From Vampirovibrio sp. (GTDB taxonomy: Bacteria; Cyanobacteriota; Vampirovibrionia; Vampirovibrionales; JAJTHC01), in contig JACEUU010000003.1 of NCBI GenBank assembly GCA_024998755.1, positions 558,001-622,000 on the forward strand: a DNA stretch of 64,000 nucleotides, written 5' to 3'. The translations under genes were made by a program, and so were the position numbers. The notes beneath the pieces are model-generated. The model was not told where the DNA came from. It did no database searches and worked only from the letters and a program-made list of their open reading frames with translations. Positions 9,875 through 17,808 of the stretch are shown here, in pieces (position 1 is the stretch's first letter; the number at the start of each line of letters is the position of its first letter).

Positions 9875-10329
9875 TAGTTTAAGCCCTCCAATACCGCAGT
9901 GTAAGCATCTGCATGGCGTTTTTCAACCTTTTTCAACGCCGCAAACCGCTTTTCAGCCTTAGCTAACACTAATTTGAATTGTTCTGCGTGTTCTTTAGAT
10001 TCTACTATTTGCTCAGCGAATTCTTGCGTTGCTTGGGCATTGCTTTCAGCCGTGGCTTCTTGTTCAAAAGTAGGGTACATGGTGGTAAATTCGTAGGTTT
10101 CACCTTCAATGGCTTTATGCAAACATTCTTTGGTGGAAGGCTTACCAATCAGCAATTCCAAATGCCCCCAAGCGTGGAGAATTTCTTGGTCAGCGGTATG
10201 TTCAAAATGCTTGGCTACTTCTTCAAAGCCTTCTTCCCGAGCAATTTTAGCGAAATAACGATACTTAATGTGTGCCATAGATTCACCCGCCAAGGCACTT
10301 TCTAGGTTTTGTAGTGTTTTAGAAGTCAT
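9874..10329 (-). CDS. rubrerythrin, diiron domain only
   Basis: Rubrerythrin reduces hydrogen peroxide at a non-haem diiron site, protecting anaerobic or microaerobic cells. The 151-residue protein is a four-helix ferritin-like bundle with iron-ligand motifs in order: ALAGESMAHIKY, TADQEILHAW, EGETYEFTTMYP and ESKEHAEQFK. The fused C-terminal rubredoxin domain of classic rubrerythrin is absent; a separate rubredoxin gene follows with a one-base overlap and presumably supplies electrons. A peroxiredoxin gene lies just upstream on the same strand, so the three form a peroxide-defence unit. Confidence 0.93.
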   Translation of the reverse strand: MTSKTLQNLESALAGESMAHIKYRYFAKIAREEGFEEVAKHFEHTADQEILHAWGHLELLIGKPSTKECLHKAIEGETYEFTTMYPTFEQEATAESNAQATQEFAEQIVESKEHAEQFKLVLAKAEKRFAALKKVEKRHADAYTAVLEGLN

Positions 10330-10403
10330 TACAAAGTTCTTTCTGTTTGAGGCTTTTAAAAGGGGAGGGGTTTAACACCCTCCCACAAAAATAATCGGTT
10401 TCT

Positions 10404-10430
10404 GTAGGGGCGATTCACGAATCGTCCGTT
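10404..10430. repeat. GTAGGGG-type palindromic repeat
   Basis: GTAGGGGCGATTCACGAATC followed by GTCC forms a short hairpin (GGGCGATTC against GAATCGTCC) between tpx and rubrerythrin. Related GTAGGGG palindromes occur at 29042 (opposite orientation) and 48646. Similar small GTAGGGGCG palindromes are common dispersed repeats in cyanobacterial genomes. Confidence 0.6.
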
Positions 10431-10438
10431 CAAAAAAG

Positions 10439-10945
10439 TTACACTTTAGCAGTAACTACTTGTTCTAAAGCAGTCATAGCGGCTTCGTAGTTTGGTTCGT
10501 TGGTTACTTCAGGTACTACTTCAACGTATTTTACTTGTTGATTAGCATCAATAATAATAACGGCTCTGGTCAACAAGCGAAGGTTTGGTAGCAACAAGCC
10601 ATAGTTGTTGGCGAAGTTGGCTTCACGATGATCGCTTAAGGTTTGCATGGCGATATCTTCAGCACCGCAGAAGCGTTTTTGTGCGAATGGTAAATCCATG
10701 GAAACGGTTACCATTTCAACAGGCATATTTTGCAATTTACTGTAGAAGGTTTTGCTTTGAATGGCACAAACAGGCGTATCTAAAGAAGGTACAACGTTTA
10801 ATAAAACGGTTTTACCTTTGAAGTTGGCAAGGGTAATAGCTTCTAGGCTACCGTTAAGCAACTCAAATTGAGGGGCTGCTTGGTTGGCTTGCACGGTGGT
10901 GCCTTGTAATTCAATCAGGTTGCCTTTAAAGGTAACAGTCGTCAT
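10439..10945 (-). CDS. tpx: thiol peroxidase (Tpx-type peroxiredoxin)
   Basis: From the ATG at 10945, which has GGAG upstream, the protein has 168 residues, the usual Tpx length; the in-frame ATG at 10984 adds a 13-residue tail with no support. The peroxidatic cysteine is in VVPSLDTPVCAIQSKTF, the resolving cysteine in QKRFCGAEDI, and TLSDHR follows as in the family. Tpx reduces hydrogen and alkyl peroxides using thioredoxin. It is upstream of and co-oriented with rubrerythrin and rubredoxin, with about 110 bp and a small palindrome between. Regulation by the Fur/PerR-type protein at 20454 is plausible but not shown. Confidence 0.94.
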   Translation of the reverse strand: MTTVTFKGNLIELQGTTVQANQAAPQFELLNGSLEAITLANFKGKTVLLNVVPSLDTPVCAIQSKTFYSKLQNMPVEMVTVSMDLPFAQKRFCGAEDIAMQTLSDHREANFANNYGLLLPNLRLLTRAVIIIDANQQVKYVEVVPEVTNEPNYEAAMTALEQVVTAKV

Positions 10946-11112
10946 GGTATGGATGCTCCAGTGGGTTAAAAGAGTTATAAACAAAAGTGAAACACTTTAT
11001 TCCTACATTCTACCATGTTCAACAGAGACTATTAAAATTTCTCTATGATTTTTTTATTTTTGACTTGGTTTAACAAGCACCGTATGCACCACGAGGCTGT
11101 CTGCTCAGTATG

Positions 11113-11141
11113 TTGATACTTTAATACAGGCGTGGTATATT
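11113..11141 (+). promoter_or_regulatory. sigma70-type promoter of the methyltransferase/HNH operon
   Basis: TTGATA at 11113-11118 and TATATT at 11136-11141 are separated by exactly 17 nt, close to the sigma70 consensus. It lies about 40 nt upstream of the methyltransferase start and is the clearest promoter in the window. Confidence 0.6.
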
Positions 11142-11179
11142 GATAAAAAGTTTACTCATTGATATGAACGTGGTACACA

Positions 11180-12157
11180 ATGGCATTAAATAAAAACCTA
11201 CACCAAGCAAAAGATTCTAAAAAAGATGAGTTTTACACCCAGCTTGCAGATATTGAACGAGAGCTAGAGCATTATAAAGCCCACTTCAAAGGCAAAGTGG
11301 TATACTGCAATTGCGACGACCCGAGGGTAAGCAACTTCTTTCATTATTTTTCCTATAAGTTTGAGCAACTAGGGCTGAAAAAGCTGATTGCTACTTGCTA
11401 TAAAAACCAACAGATTGATTTATTTAGCCAACACCGTGCGGAACAAGCCATTTGCCTAGAATATGTGGGCGATAAAAACGGCAATTTTAAGCCCGACGAG
11501 GAAGAAATAGGGATTAAACACCTAAAGGGTGATGGTGATTTTAGAAGCGAAGAAAGCATAGCACTGTTGAAACAGGCGGATATTGTTGTAACCAACCCGC
11601 CGTTTTCGTTATTTCGGGAATACGTTGCCCAGCTGGTAGAACACGACAAAAAGTTTTTGATTGTTGGCAGTATGAACGCCATTACCTACAAAGAAATTTT
11701 TCAACTCATCAAAGAAAATAAACTTTGGGTTGGTTACGGTAATGGAGATATGAAATTCAAAGTCCCTGATCACTATGAAAGCCGTGAAACTCGATTTTGG
11801 GTAGATGAAACTGGGCAAAAATGGCGAAGTTTAGGCAACGCTTGCTGGTATACGAACCTTGATATTTCAAAACGGAATGAAGATCTTATACTGTATAAAA
11901 AATACAATCCCGAAGAATACCCGAAATACGATAATTATGACGCTATCAATGTGGATAAAACCAAGGATATCCCCGCTGATTATGATGGAGCGATGGGCGT
12001 ACCAATCACATTTTTGGACAAATACAATCCTAAGCAATTTGAGATAATTGGTATAGACCGTCCTTTGGTACAAGAATTAACTGGAAAAATCAGCAGATTC
12101 AAAATTGATGATAAAGAAATATACGCACGTATCGTTATAAAGAACAAAAAATTATGA
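11180..12157 (+). CDS. EcoRI-family adenine-specific DNA methyltransferase
   Basis: The protein has 325 residues. Its opening, KKDEFYTQLADIERELEHY, then GKVVYCNCDDPRVSNFFHYF, is the signature of the EcoRI methylase family. The catalytic motif IV is VTNPPFSLFREY at about 137; adenine N6 methyltransferases use a (D/N)PP(Y/F) motif. A downstream block reads FWVDETGQKWRSLGNACWYTN. The product should methylate adenine in a specific DNA site, which the sequence does not reveal. The stop overlaps the start of the DUF262-HNH gene (ATGA), so the two are coupled. No strong ribosome site is seen, but a near-consensus promoter is just upstream. The lysine- and asparagine-rich composition is slightly lower in GC than neighbours, consistent with transfer. 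Confidence 0.9.
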   Translation: MALNKNLHQAKDSKKDEFYTQLADIERELEHYKAHFKGKVVYCNCDDPRVSNFFHYFSYKFEQLGLKKLIATCYKNQQIDLFSQHRAEQAICLEYVGDKNGNFKPDEEEIGIKHLKGDGDFRSEESIALLKQADIVVTNPPFSLFREYVAQLVEHDKKFLIVGSMNAITYKEIFQLIKENKLWVGYGNGDMKFKVPDHYESRETRFWVDETGQKWRSLGNACWYTNLDISKRNEDLILYKKYNPEEYPKYDNYDAINVDKTKDIPADYDGAMGVPITFLDKYNPKQFEIIGIDRPLVQELTGKISRFKIDDKEIYARIVIKNKKL

Positions 12158-13236
12158 AAATAGAACTCAAAGAAATTACCGTCCGTGATTTGACCGAAGG
12201 GTACGCTGATAAGGCCGAAAATGGGGTTGTTGGCTATAACGGCAAGCTAGATATTCGCCCCCCTTATCAAAGAGAGTTTATTTATGGAATTAAGGAACGA
12301 GACGCTGTCATTGAAACCATCAACAAAAACTTTCCGTTAAATGTGCTTTACTGGGCAGTTCGTGAAGACGGTACGTTTGAAGTAATAGATGGGCAACAAC
12401 GCACCATTTCAATTGCTCAGTACGTGAATGGTAATTTTTCTCTTAATGGATTGTATTTTCACAATTTACAAAAAGACAAACAAGAAGAAATACTAAATTA
12501 TAAGCTAATGGTTTATTGGTGTACAGGTACCGATAGTGAAAAACTAGAGTGGTTTAAAACTATTAACATCGCTGGAAAACCACTAACTGACCAAGAATTG
12601 AGAAACGCCGTGTATTCAGGCAAATGGGTAACAGATGCTAAAAGACACTTTAGCAAAAATGGGTGTGCGGCTCATGGTTTGGGTGGGGATTACTTGAGTG
12701 GCAGTGCCATTCGGCAAGAGTATTTTGAAACAGCCATCAAATGGATAAGCCAAGATAAAATAGAAAACTACATGGCGAAACATCAACATGAACCAAACGC
12801 TAATGAATTGTGGCTTTATTTCCAAGCGGTCATTAGTTGGGTGAAGGCGGTTTTTCCAACCTATCGTAAAGAAATGAAGGGCATCGATTGGGGCTTTCTT
12901 TACAATGAGTTTCAGGGGCAAAACTTCGATTCCGCAAAACTAGAGGCAGAAGTTTCCGAGCTGATGCAAGATGAAGATGTGGGTAACAAAAAAGGCATTT
13001 ATACCTACGTTCTAACCCGAAAAGAAAAGTATTTGAGCATACGAGCGTTCAGCGATAAGCAAAAACGAGAAGCCTACGAAAAACAACAGGGTATTTGTGT
13101 TGTTTGTAACGAACATTTTGAAATTGGAGCTATGGAAGCTGACCATATAACCCCTTGGCATGAAGGCGGAAAGACGGATGCAAAAAACTGCCAACTGCTT
13201 TGCAAAGAAGACAACAGAAGAAAATCTGGCAAATAA
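12154..13236 (+). CDS. DUF262-HNH protein, probable nuclease partner of the methyltransferase
   Basis: The protein has 360 residues and two recognisable parts. Residues about 10-130 are a DUF262 domain (ParB/Srx-like fold, as in GmrSD): DIRPPYQREFIYG, then FEVIDGQQRTISIAQYV. The DGQQR motif is the proposed nucleotide-binding signature. The C-terminus, from about 310, is an HNH endonuclease: CVVCNEHFEIGAMEADHITP, then W, H, GGKTDAKNCQLLCKEDN, with both Cys pairs and the DH of the beta-beta-alpha-metal site. It overlaps the methyltransferase by 4 nt. The likely roles are a restriction nuclease for sites left unmethylated by its partner, or a modification-sensing nuclease; the sequence cannot separate these. 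Confidence 0.88.
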   Translation: MKIELKEITVRDLTEGYADKAENGVVGYNGKLDIRPPYQREFIYGIKERDAVIETINKNFPLNVLYWAVREDGTFEVIDGQQRTISIAQYVNGNFSLNGLYFHNLQKDKQEEILNYKLMVYWCTGTDSEKLEWFKTINIAGKPLTDQELRNAVYSGKWVTDAKRHFSKNGCAAHGLGGDYLSGSAIRQEYFETAIKWISQDKIENYMAKHQHEPNANELWLYFQAVISWVKAVFPTYRKEMKGIDWGFLYNEFQGQNFDSAKLEAEVSELMQDEDVGNKKGIYTYVLTRKEKYLSIRAFSDKQKREAYEKQQGICVVCNEHFEIGAMEADHITPWHEGGKTDAKNCQLLCKEDNRRKSGK

Positions 13237-13268
13237 CCCTCTGTTGAGAGTCTTTTAACAAAAGAGGG

Positions 13269-14654
13269 TTACTCTTGCCCAACCAACACCGCCACATAAA
13301 AACCATCATGCAGTGGGGTAATGGGCAACAAGGTTTCGCTTTCCAGCTGAAAACCCACGCCTTCAGGGCTGGCTAAAAACGCCTCCACCACCGCACGGTT
13401 TTCTGCTGGGTGAATACTACAAGTGCTATAAACCAGCCTGCCATTCAGTTTCAGCAATTGGCTACCCCGCTTCAAAATAGCCAACTGCAACGGGGGATAC
13501 TCCGAAATTTGTTCAGGCGTAATAGAAAGCAACCGCTCTGGGTGGCGTTTAACCGTACCCAACCCCGAACACGGGGCATCCACCACAATCACATCCGCTC
13601 TATTGGGCGTTTCAAAATCCACTGCCGAAGCCACGACAATCTGAAGAAACGCTTCATCCCCTGCCCCCCACGGAATACCTAGGCGGTTTGCATTTTCTTT
13701 CAAGCGGTCTAACCGTCTTGCAGAAATATCCACCGCCGTAAGCGAACCCTGCAACTGCAGTTGCTCGGCTAAAAATACTGTTTTAGACCCCGGTGCGGCA
13801 CATAAATCAATGACCGTTTGATGGGGCTTTACTTGGGCTTGATGGGCAATAAACGCTGACCCAAAATCTTGCACATAAACGCTCCCCTTGGCAAAATCTG
13901 GCAGTTTTGCAGGGCTGCCAATTTTCGATTCTATCAACAAACAAGCGGGTAATAGGTCTTCCCAAGGCTGACTGTAAGCGATGTTGTTTTCAGTCAGCAG
14001 TGCTTGATAATTCGCCACCGTGGATTTTAGTTGATTCACCCGAACCACAAGAGGGGCGGGCAACTTGCAGGCTTCAAACAGTGGGATTAAATCCGCTTCT
14101 GGAAAAACTTTGGTAAAATCATTCGCCAACCAAGCAGGGATACTATGCGTTTTAGCAAGGCGTTCTATGGGGGAAAGGTGGGATTTTAAGGGAAGCGGTG
14201 GCAAGCCTTTTTCTCTGGTAGTTACTTCTTGTAACCGCACATAACTACGCAACACCCCGTTGAGCAATTGTAATTGCCCTGCGGGAATCCGTAATTTTTT
14301 GCCTAATTCGACAGATTCATTCACCACGGCATAATCTTTTGTTGACAAATATCGCAATTGATAGAGTGCAATGCGGAGCACCGTTCGCACGCTAGCGTGG
14401 GTATCTTTCAGACGCTTTTGCGTGAAGTGTTCAACCCAACTACCCAATTCCAACCAATAGCGAAGGGTGCCGTAAACCAAGTGCGTCAATAACCCTTTTT
14501 GGCTGGGGGAAAGTTGGGGGTTAGCGTCTAAGGTTTGGCTTAAGGCTTCATCTGCCTTTGCCCATGGTTTTTCGGCTGAAGGCTTACGTTCATACCCACT
14601 TAATAGCTCAAAGGCTAGCAGAAGCGGGGTATTTACTTTAGTTGAAGTCTTCAT
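13269..14654 (-). CDS. rsmB: 16S rRNA m5C967 methyltransferase RsmB
   Basis: The protein has 461 residues. The N-terminal NusB-like RNA-binding domain (LSPSQKGLLTHLVYGTLRYW, about 50-140) is followed by the SAM-dependent RsmB/NOL1 domain. This carries VIDLCAAPGSKTVFLAEQL (SAM binding), VIVVDAPCSGLGTVKRHPE and LVYSTCSIHPAENRAVV, the two cysteines being the general and nucleophilic residues of m5C RNA methyltransferases. It methylates C967 of 16S rRNA. In many genomes it sits with fmt and def, as it does here (fmt 15996, def 17024 and 17809), separated by a structured repeat and a YugP-type protease gene. Confidence 0.93.
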   Translation of the reverse strand: MKTSTKVNTPLLLAFELLSGYERKPSAEKPWAKADEALSQTLDANPQLSPSQKGLLTHLVYGTLRYWLELGSWVEHFTQKRLKDTHASVRTVLRIALYQLRYLSTKDYAVVNESVELGKKLRIPAGQLQLLNGVLRSYVRLQEVTTREKGLPPLPLKSHLSPIERLAKTHSIPAWLANDFTKVFPEADLIPLFEACKLPAPLVVRVNQLKSTVANYQALLTENNIAYSQPWEDLLPACLLIESKIGSPAKLPDFAKGSVYVQDFGSAFIAHQAQVKPHQTVIDLCAAPGSKTVFLAEQLQLQGSLTAVDISARRLDRLKENANRLGIPWGAGDEAFLQIVVASAVDFETPNRADVIVVDAPCSGLGTVKRHPERLLSITPEQISEYPPLQLAILKRGSQLLKLNGRLVYSTCSIHPAENRAVVEAFLASPEGVGFQLESETLLPITPLHDGFYVAVLVGQE

Positions 14655-14713
14655 TATAGGTGTTTATTTCTAATCATGATTAGTTGGCAAGAGACTTGTA
14701 CATCAATTAAACC

Positions 14714-14925
14714 AGTAGGAACAACCATCGCGTTTGCCCTGCAGTCGCCGATGCGTTCCGTCCACCGCAGGGGCAAAAAGAACATCCCGCCGTCAATGCC
14801 CTTCTGGTGGCATAGGCGGGTGGCTTTTTGAGGGTCTTTAGGGGCTTGCCCCTGAATTTGTGGGGGGTGTCGGGGGGTGCCCAAACAGGCATCCCCTGAC
14901 AAACCAACCAGCTAAAGACCGAAGT
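14714..14925 (+). repeat. structured dispersed element, copy 1
   Basis: First of three copies of a GC-rich element of 210-220 bp, between rsmB and the YugP-type gene. It begins GTAGGAACAACCATCGCG. In order it holds a stem TTTGCCCTGC against GCAGGGGCAAA, a nested hairpin (CCCGCC..ATGCC..GGCAT..GGCGGG), an AGGGGCTTGCCCCT hairpin, and a third hairpin with arms GGGGTGCC and GGCATCCCC. The right end is degenerate here (AAGACCGAAGTAACC), unlike copies 2 and 3. Frames through it differ between copies, so it is not a gene. Confidence 0.85.
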
Positions 14926-14934
14926 AACCAACCC

Positions 14935-15684
14935 TTACTCTTCACGTTCACTTTGATTCTGCATGGCTAGCAACCGAAGAATCATCCCGACTAATTCCAA
15001 CAGGGCATAGGTGGCGGCGGCAATGTAGGTAAACGCAGCGGAAGTTAGTACTTTTTTGGCTTTGGGTAATTCTTCTCTGGAAAGATAGGCGTTGGCTTCT
15101 ACCTGTTTTAAGGCTCTGGCACTGGCGTCTAATTCAACAGGCAAGGTTACTAAGTGAAATGCCACCGCAGCCCCGAAGAAGACAATCCCTAAAATACCCA
15201 AGTAAAATGGCAGAGGCCCACTCATGTGCATGAACAACTTCAGCATAATTGCCCCGAAGAAAATCATCGGCCCAAGTTGAGACCCAAGGTTGACGATCGG
15301 GAACATTTGCCCCCGAATAACCACGGGTACATACCCTTGGGCGTGCTGAATGGCGTGTCCCACTTCATGGGCGGCAATGGCAACAGAAGAAATGCTCGTG
15401 CCGTGGTACACATCCGGCGAAAGCCTAACAACGTGTTCACTAGGGGAATAATGGTCGCTCAATTCACCAGGGGTTTCTTCCACCGTTACGTTGAAAATTT
15501 GATTACGAGAAAGCATATCTTTGGCAACTTGCACACCAGACATGTTACGCTGGTTGCGTTCCAACGAGAATTTTTTATAGGTAGATTTTACCCACATTTG
15601 AGGTAAAAACGTCAGCGGTATCCCAATTAGTGAAATAATCAACTGGATGGGGTCCATATGAAAGCCCATAGGCATAAAAAACAT
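14935..15684 (-). CDS. YugP-type membrane zinc metalloprotease
   Basis: The protein has about 249 residues from the ATG at 15684, which has AAAGG 12 nt upstream; the frame is open to 15744 but the extra part is not protein-like. It belongs to the Zn_peptidase_2 (YugP) family: an N-terminal membrane segment (PIQLIISLIGIPLTFLPQMW), the zinc motif IAAHEVGHAIQHAQGY (HEXXH), two further hydrophobic segments, and LPVELDASARALKQV, which supplies the distal ligand region. It is a membrane-bound metalloprotease of unknown substrate. A tiny gene follows upstream on the same strand and a structured repeat lies just downstream. Confidence 0.86.
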   Translation of the reverse strand: MFFMPMGFHMDPIQLIISLIGIPLTFLPQMWVKSTYKKFSLERNQRNMSGVQVAKDMLSRNQIFNVTVEETPGELSDHYSPSEHVVRLSPDVYHGTSISSVAIAAHEVGHAIQHAQGYVPVVIRGQMFPIVNLGSQLGPMIFFGAIMLKLFMHMSGPLPFYLGILGIVFFGAAVAFHLVTLPVELDASARALKQVEANAYLSREELPKAKKVLTSAAFTYIAAATYALLELVGMILRLLAMQNQSEREE

Positions 15685-15744
15685 AGCGGCAACGAACCTT
15701 TTACAGTGTGGTGTTGCCCTACTTTTATGTGAAAGAAAAGGCAA

Positions 15745-15909
15745 CTACCGTTTGCGGAAAGACTGGTCTGATACTAACACAACCACACGAGCAGGTGTTA
15801 ATACGGTATTAGCAAGGGCGGGGTAGTTCATGAAGGTTTCTAGTACAGCAGGATGAGACAACACCCAACTAGCAACAACAGACTTTAATAAAGTAAAAAT
15901 AGCGTTCAT
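15745..15909 (-). CDS. small protein of 54 residues, function unknown
   Basis: A 54-codon frame starts at 15909 behind a strong GGAGGG ribosome site 6 nt away. The protein begins MNAIFTLLKSVVASWVLSHP and ends VVVLVSDQSFRKR. It has an amphipathic or weakly hydrophobic N-terminus, a central LETFMNYPALANTVLTPARV stretch and a basic tail. It lies between fmt and the YugP-type gene on the same strand. The ribosome site and the full use of the gap support a real gene. No family is recognised. Confidence 0.6.
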   Translation of the reverse strand: MNAIFTLLKSVVASWVLSHPAVLETFMNYPALANTVLTPARVVVLVSDQSFRKR

Positions 15910-15995
15910 TCAAAACCCTCCAAATATGGCACAACACACTGAATTATAAACTTAATTTATTTATCGACCATTTAAAGAGGAACTTGAATAACTTG

Positions 15996-17012
15996 TTACA
16001 TCGTTTCTGTAGGGGGTACACTCTCAAATCTTAGCGAATAAGGAGCTTCAGCCAACTGCTTGGCAATGGCATTCCTCGCCCAATCTGCTGCGTTCATTAA
16101 GGCTTTACCCGCTGGTTGAAGCTGGTGAATGCACAATTGGGTTTGGTTTCCCGCCTGTACAATCAACCCTTCTTTTATTATAGCTAAAAGTGTCCCATTT
16201 AGCGTTTCGTTAACAAAATCTTCCGATTGCCAAACCGAGCACCGCCCAATTTTGAACCGTTCACCAGCTAAAAAGGTAATTGCACTAGGAGCTGGGGTTA
16301 AAGCCCGAATATGGGTAGCGAGTGTTTCTGCAGGCAGTGCCCAATTTAAAAACGACGCCTCTTTTTTGAATTTCGGGGCTAAGCTGATACCCGTTTCAGG
16401 TTGAGGCGTTGGCGTTAAAGCCCCTTCCGCCACTTGGGTGAGGGTTTTCACCAGTAAATCGCCCGCAATGAGCGATAGTTTTTCCGCTAACGAACCAGTC
16501 GTATCATCCGGTGCAATATCGAGGGTTTCGGTTAACAACATCGCCCCTGTATCGACGCCTTCATCGCTGAACATCGTAGTTAAGCCCGTTTGGGGTTCGT
16601 TATTGAAAACCGCCCATTGAATGGGGTTTGCCCCTCGGTAAGCGGGCAATAACGAAGCATGGACGTTGACGACGCCAAACTTTGACACATCTAGCACCCG
16701 TTTCGGGAGGATTTGCCCGAAGGCGATGGTTACGATGAAGTCAGGAGCTTGAGCTTCTAGCCATGCCATTGTTTCTTCATCGGTGCGGAGGCGGGTGGGT
16801 TGGTGGATGGGGATGTTGTGGGCTTCGGCTAGCGTTTTCACTGGCGGAGGCGTTAGCTTTTTGCCCCTACCCGAAGGTTTATCGGGTTGCGTAACCACGC
16901 CGATGACGCTGAATTGTTCGGGGTGGTTAAGCAGGGTTTGCAGGCACGGCACGGCAAACGCAGGCGTTCCCATAAAGATGAGTTTCAGTGGTTTTTCAAA
17001 AGCGTGTGTCAT
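15996..17012 (-). CDS. fmt: methionyl-tRNA formyltransferase
   Basis: Fmt formylates Met-tRNA-fMet using 10-formyl-tetrahydrofolate so that translation can initiate. The 338-residue protein has LIFMGTPAFAVPCLQTLL at the N-terminus, VTQPDKPSGRGKKLTPPPVK, VVNVHASLLPAYRGANPIQW with the catalytic Asn-His region, and GLTTMFSDEGVDTGAMLL, then a C-terminal OB-like domain. It starts 12 nt after the stop of the second deformylase gene, giving a def-def-fmt operon in which adding and removing the formyl group are encoded together. Confidence 0.97.
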   Translation of the reverse strand: MTHAFEKPLKLIFMGTPAFAVPCLQTLLNHPEQFSVIGVVTQPDKPSGRGKKLTPPPVKTLAEAHNIPIHQPTRLRTDEETMAWLEAQAPDFIVTIAFGQILPKRVLDVSKFGVVNVHASLLPAYRGANPIQWAVFNNEPQTGLTTMFSDEGVDTGAMLLTETLDIAPDDTTGSLAEKLSLIAGDLLVKTLTQVAEGALTPTPQPETGISLAPKFKKEASFLNWALPAETLATHIRALTPAPSAITFLAGERFKIGRCSVWQSEDFVNETLNGTLLAIIKEGLIVQAGNQTQLCIHQLQPAGKALMNAADWARNAIAKQLAEAPYSLRFESVPPTETM

Positions 17013-17023
17013 TCTTATAGCCT

Positions 17024-17617
17024 CTATTCTACCAATGCGGTTGGATTTTCCAACTGGGCAAAGGCTTCATCCAATACGCTATCCACCACTAACCGATTGG
17101 GATCAATCAAGGGTAAGTTTTTCTCTTTTAAGATGGCATTGGTGGCTTCAACATCCACCACCCTATCGCAAATGAGAATCCCGTTCAGATGATCCATCTC
17201 ATGCTGAATCGCTCGGCATAATAAGGGGTGTTCATCGGCGGAAACCGTCATTTCTTGGTTGCGGGCTTGCATATCTTGAAACCGAATGGTGATGCTGTTG
17301 TAGCGTTTCACTTCCAACAAAGCCCCCATAAAACTAGGCGACCCTTCTTGGCTAAGGCACGCCCCACTTTTTCTTACAATTTTTGGGTTGATGAATACCA
17401 TTTGCCCATAGCGTTGCGTATCTGTGGCACAATCTAACACAAAAATCTGCTTGTTTACGCCCACTTGCGGTGCGGCTAGCCCACAACAATGAAAGGCGTG
17501 CAACGTATCGAACATATCTTGGATGGTTTTTTGAATTTTAACGCTCATTTTATGCACAGGCGTAGTTGGTTGACGCAAAACCGCATCGCCATATATTTGT
17601 ATTTTTAACTTCGCCAT
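17024..17617 (-). CDS. peptide deformylase paralogue with an altered metal site
   Basis: The protein has 197 residues, the same length as the intact def just upstream and clearly its paralogue. Motif 1 is HCCGLAAPQVG (standard NGCGLAAPQ) and motif 3 is QHEMDHLNG, with both His ligands and the catalytic Glu. Motif 2, normally EGCLS with the metal-binding Cys, reads EGSPSF: the Cys is replaced by Ser and the Leu by Pro. Loss of this ligand normally abolishes deformylase activity, so this copy may be inactive or have a new role. The frame is intact, and its position directly before fmt argues that it is still translated. Confidence 0.9.
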   Translation of the reverse strand: MAKLKIQIYGDAVLRQPTTPVHKMSVKIQKTIQDMFDTLHAFHCCGLAAPQVGVNKQIFVLDCATDTQRYGQMVFINPKIVRKSGACLSQEGSPSFMGALLEVKRYNSITIRFQDMQARNQEMTVSADEHPLLCRAIQHEMDHLNGILICDRVVDVEATNAILKEKNLPLIDPNRLVVDSVLDEAFAQLENPTALVE

Positions 17618-17691
17618 AAGATCATCAACACTTTCTATTGATTTTATTTTTTATATTGTGTTAGAGATGAAAAACTCTCGCTAAAGGGGGG

Positions 17692-17792
17692 TCAAGGGGT
17701 TTTACCCCTTGAGTAAAAAAAAACAGGGAGGTGATGGGTTTGGGAAGAGGAGGGAACGGACTCTTCCCAATGTTGAAAGCCCTGCTTTCAAC
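17692..17792. other. three consecutive hairpins between the two def genes
   Basis: Three perfect stem-loops lie in the 190 bp between the paralogues: TCAAGGGG/CCCCTTGA (17692-17712), GGGAAGAG/CTCTTCCC (17742-17768) and GTTGAAAGC/GCTTTCAAC (17772-17792). On the minus strand the middle one is followed by a T run, so it may terminate or attenuate transcription from the intact def into the second copy and fmt. Confidence 0.6.
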
Positions 17793-17808
17793 CATCAGAG
17801 GGTAATCA

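Noticed and set aside
13234-13271. AACCCTCT/AGAGGGTT hairpin as a terminator between the HNH gene and rsmB
   Set aside because: The stem is only 8-9 bp with a 20-nt loop and no T run on either side.
14654-14931. Two minus-strand frames inside structured element copy 1 (containing ATRLCHQKGIDGG or AYATRRALTAGCSF)
   Set aside because: Similar frames appear in copies 2 and 3 only because the DNA is repeated. The frames differ in length and ends between copies, so they are by-products of a structured repeat.
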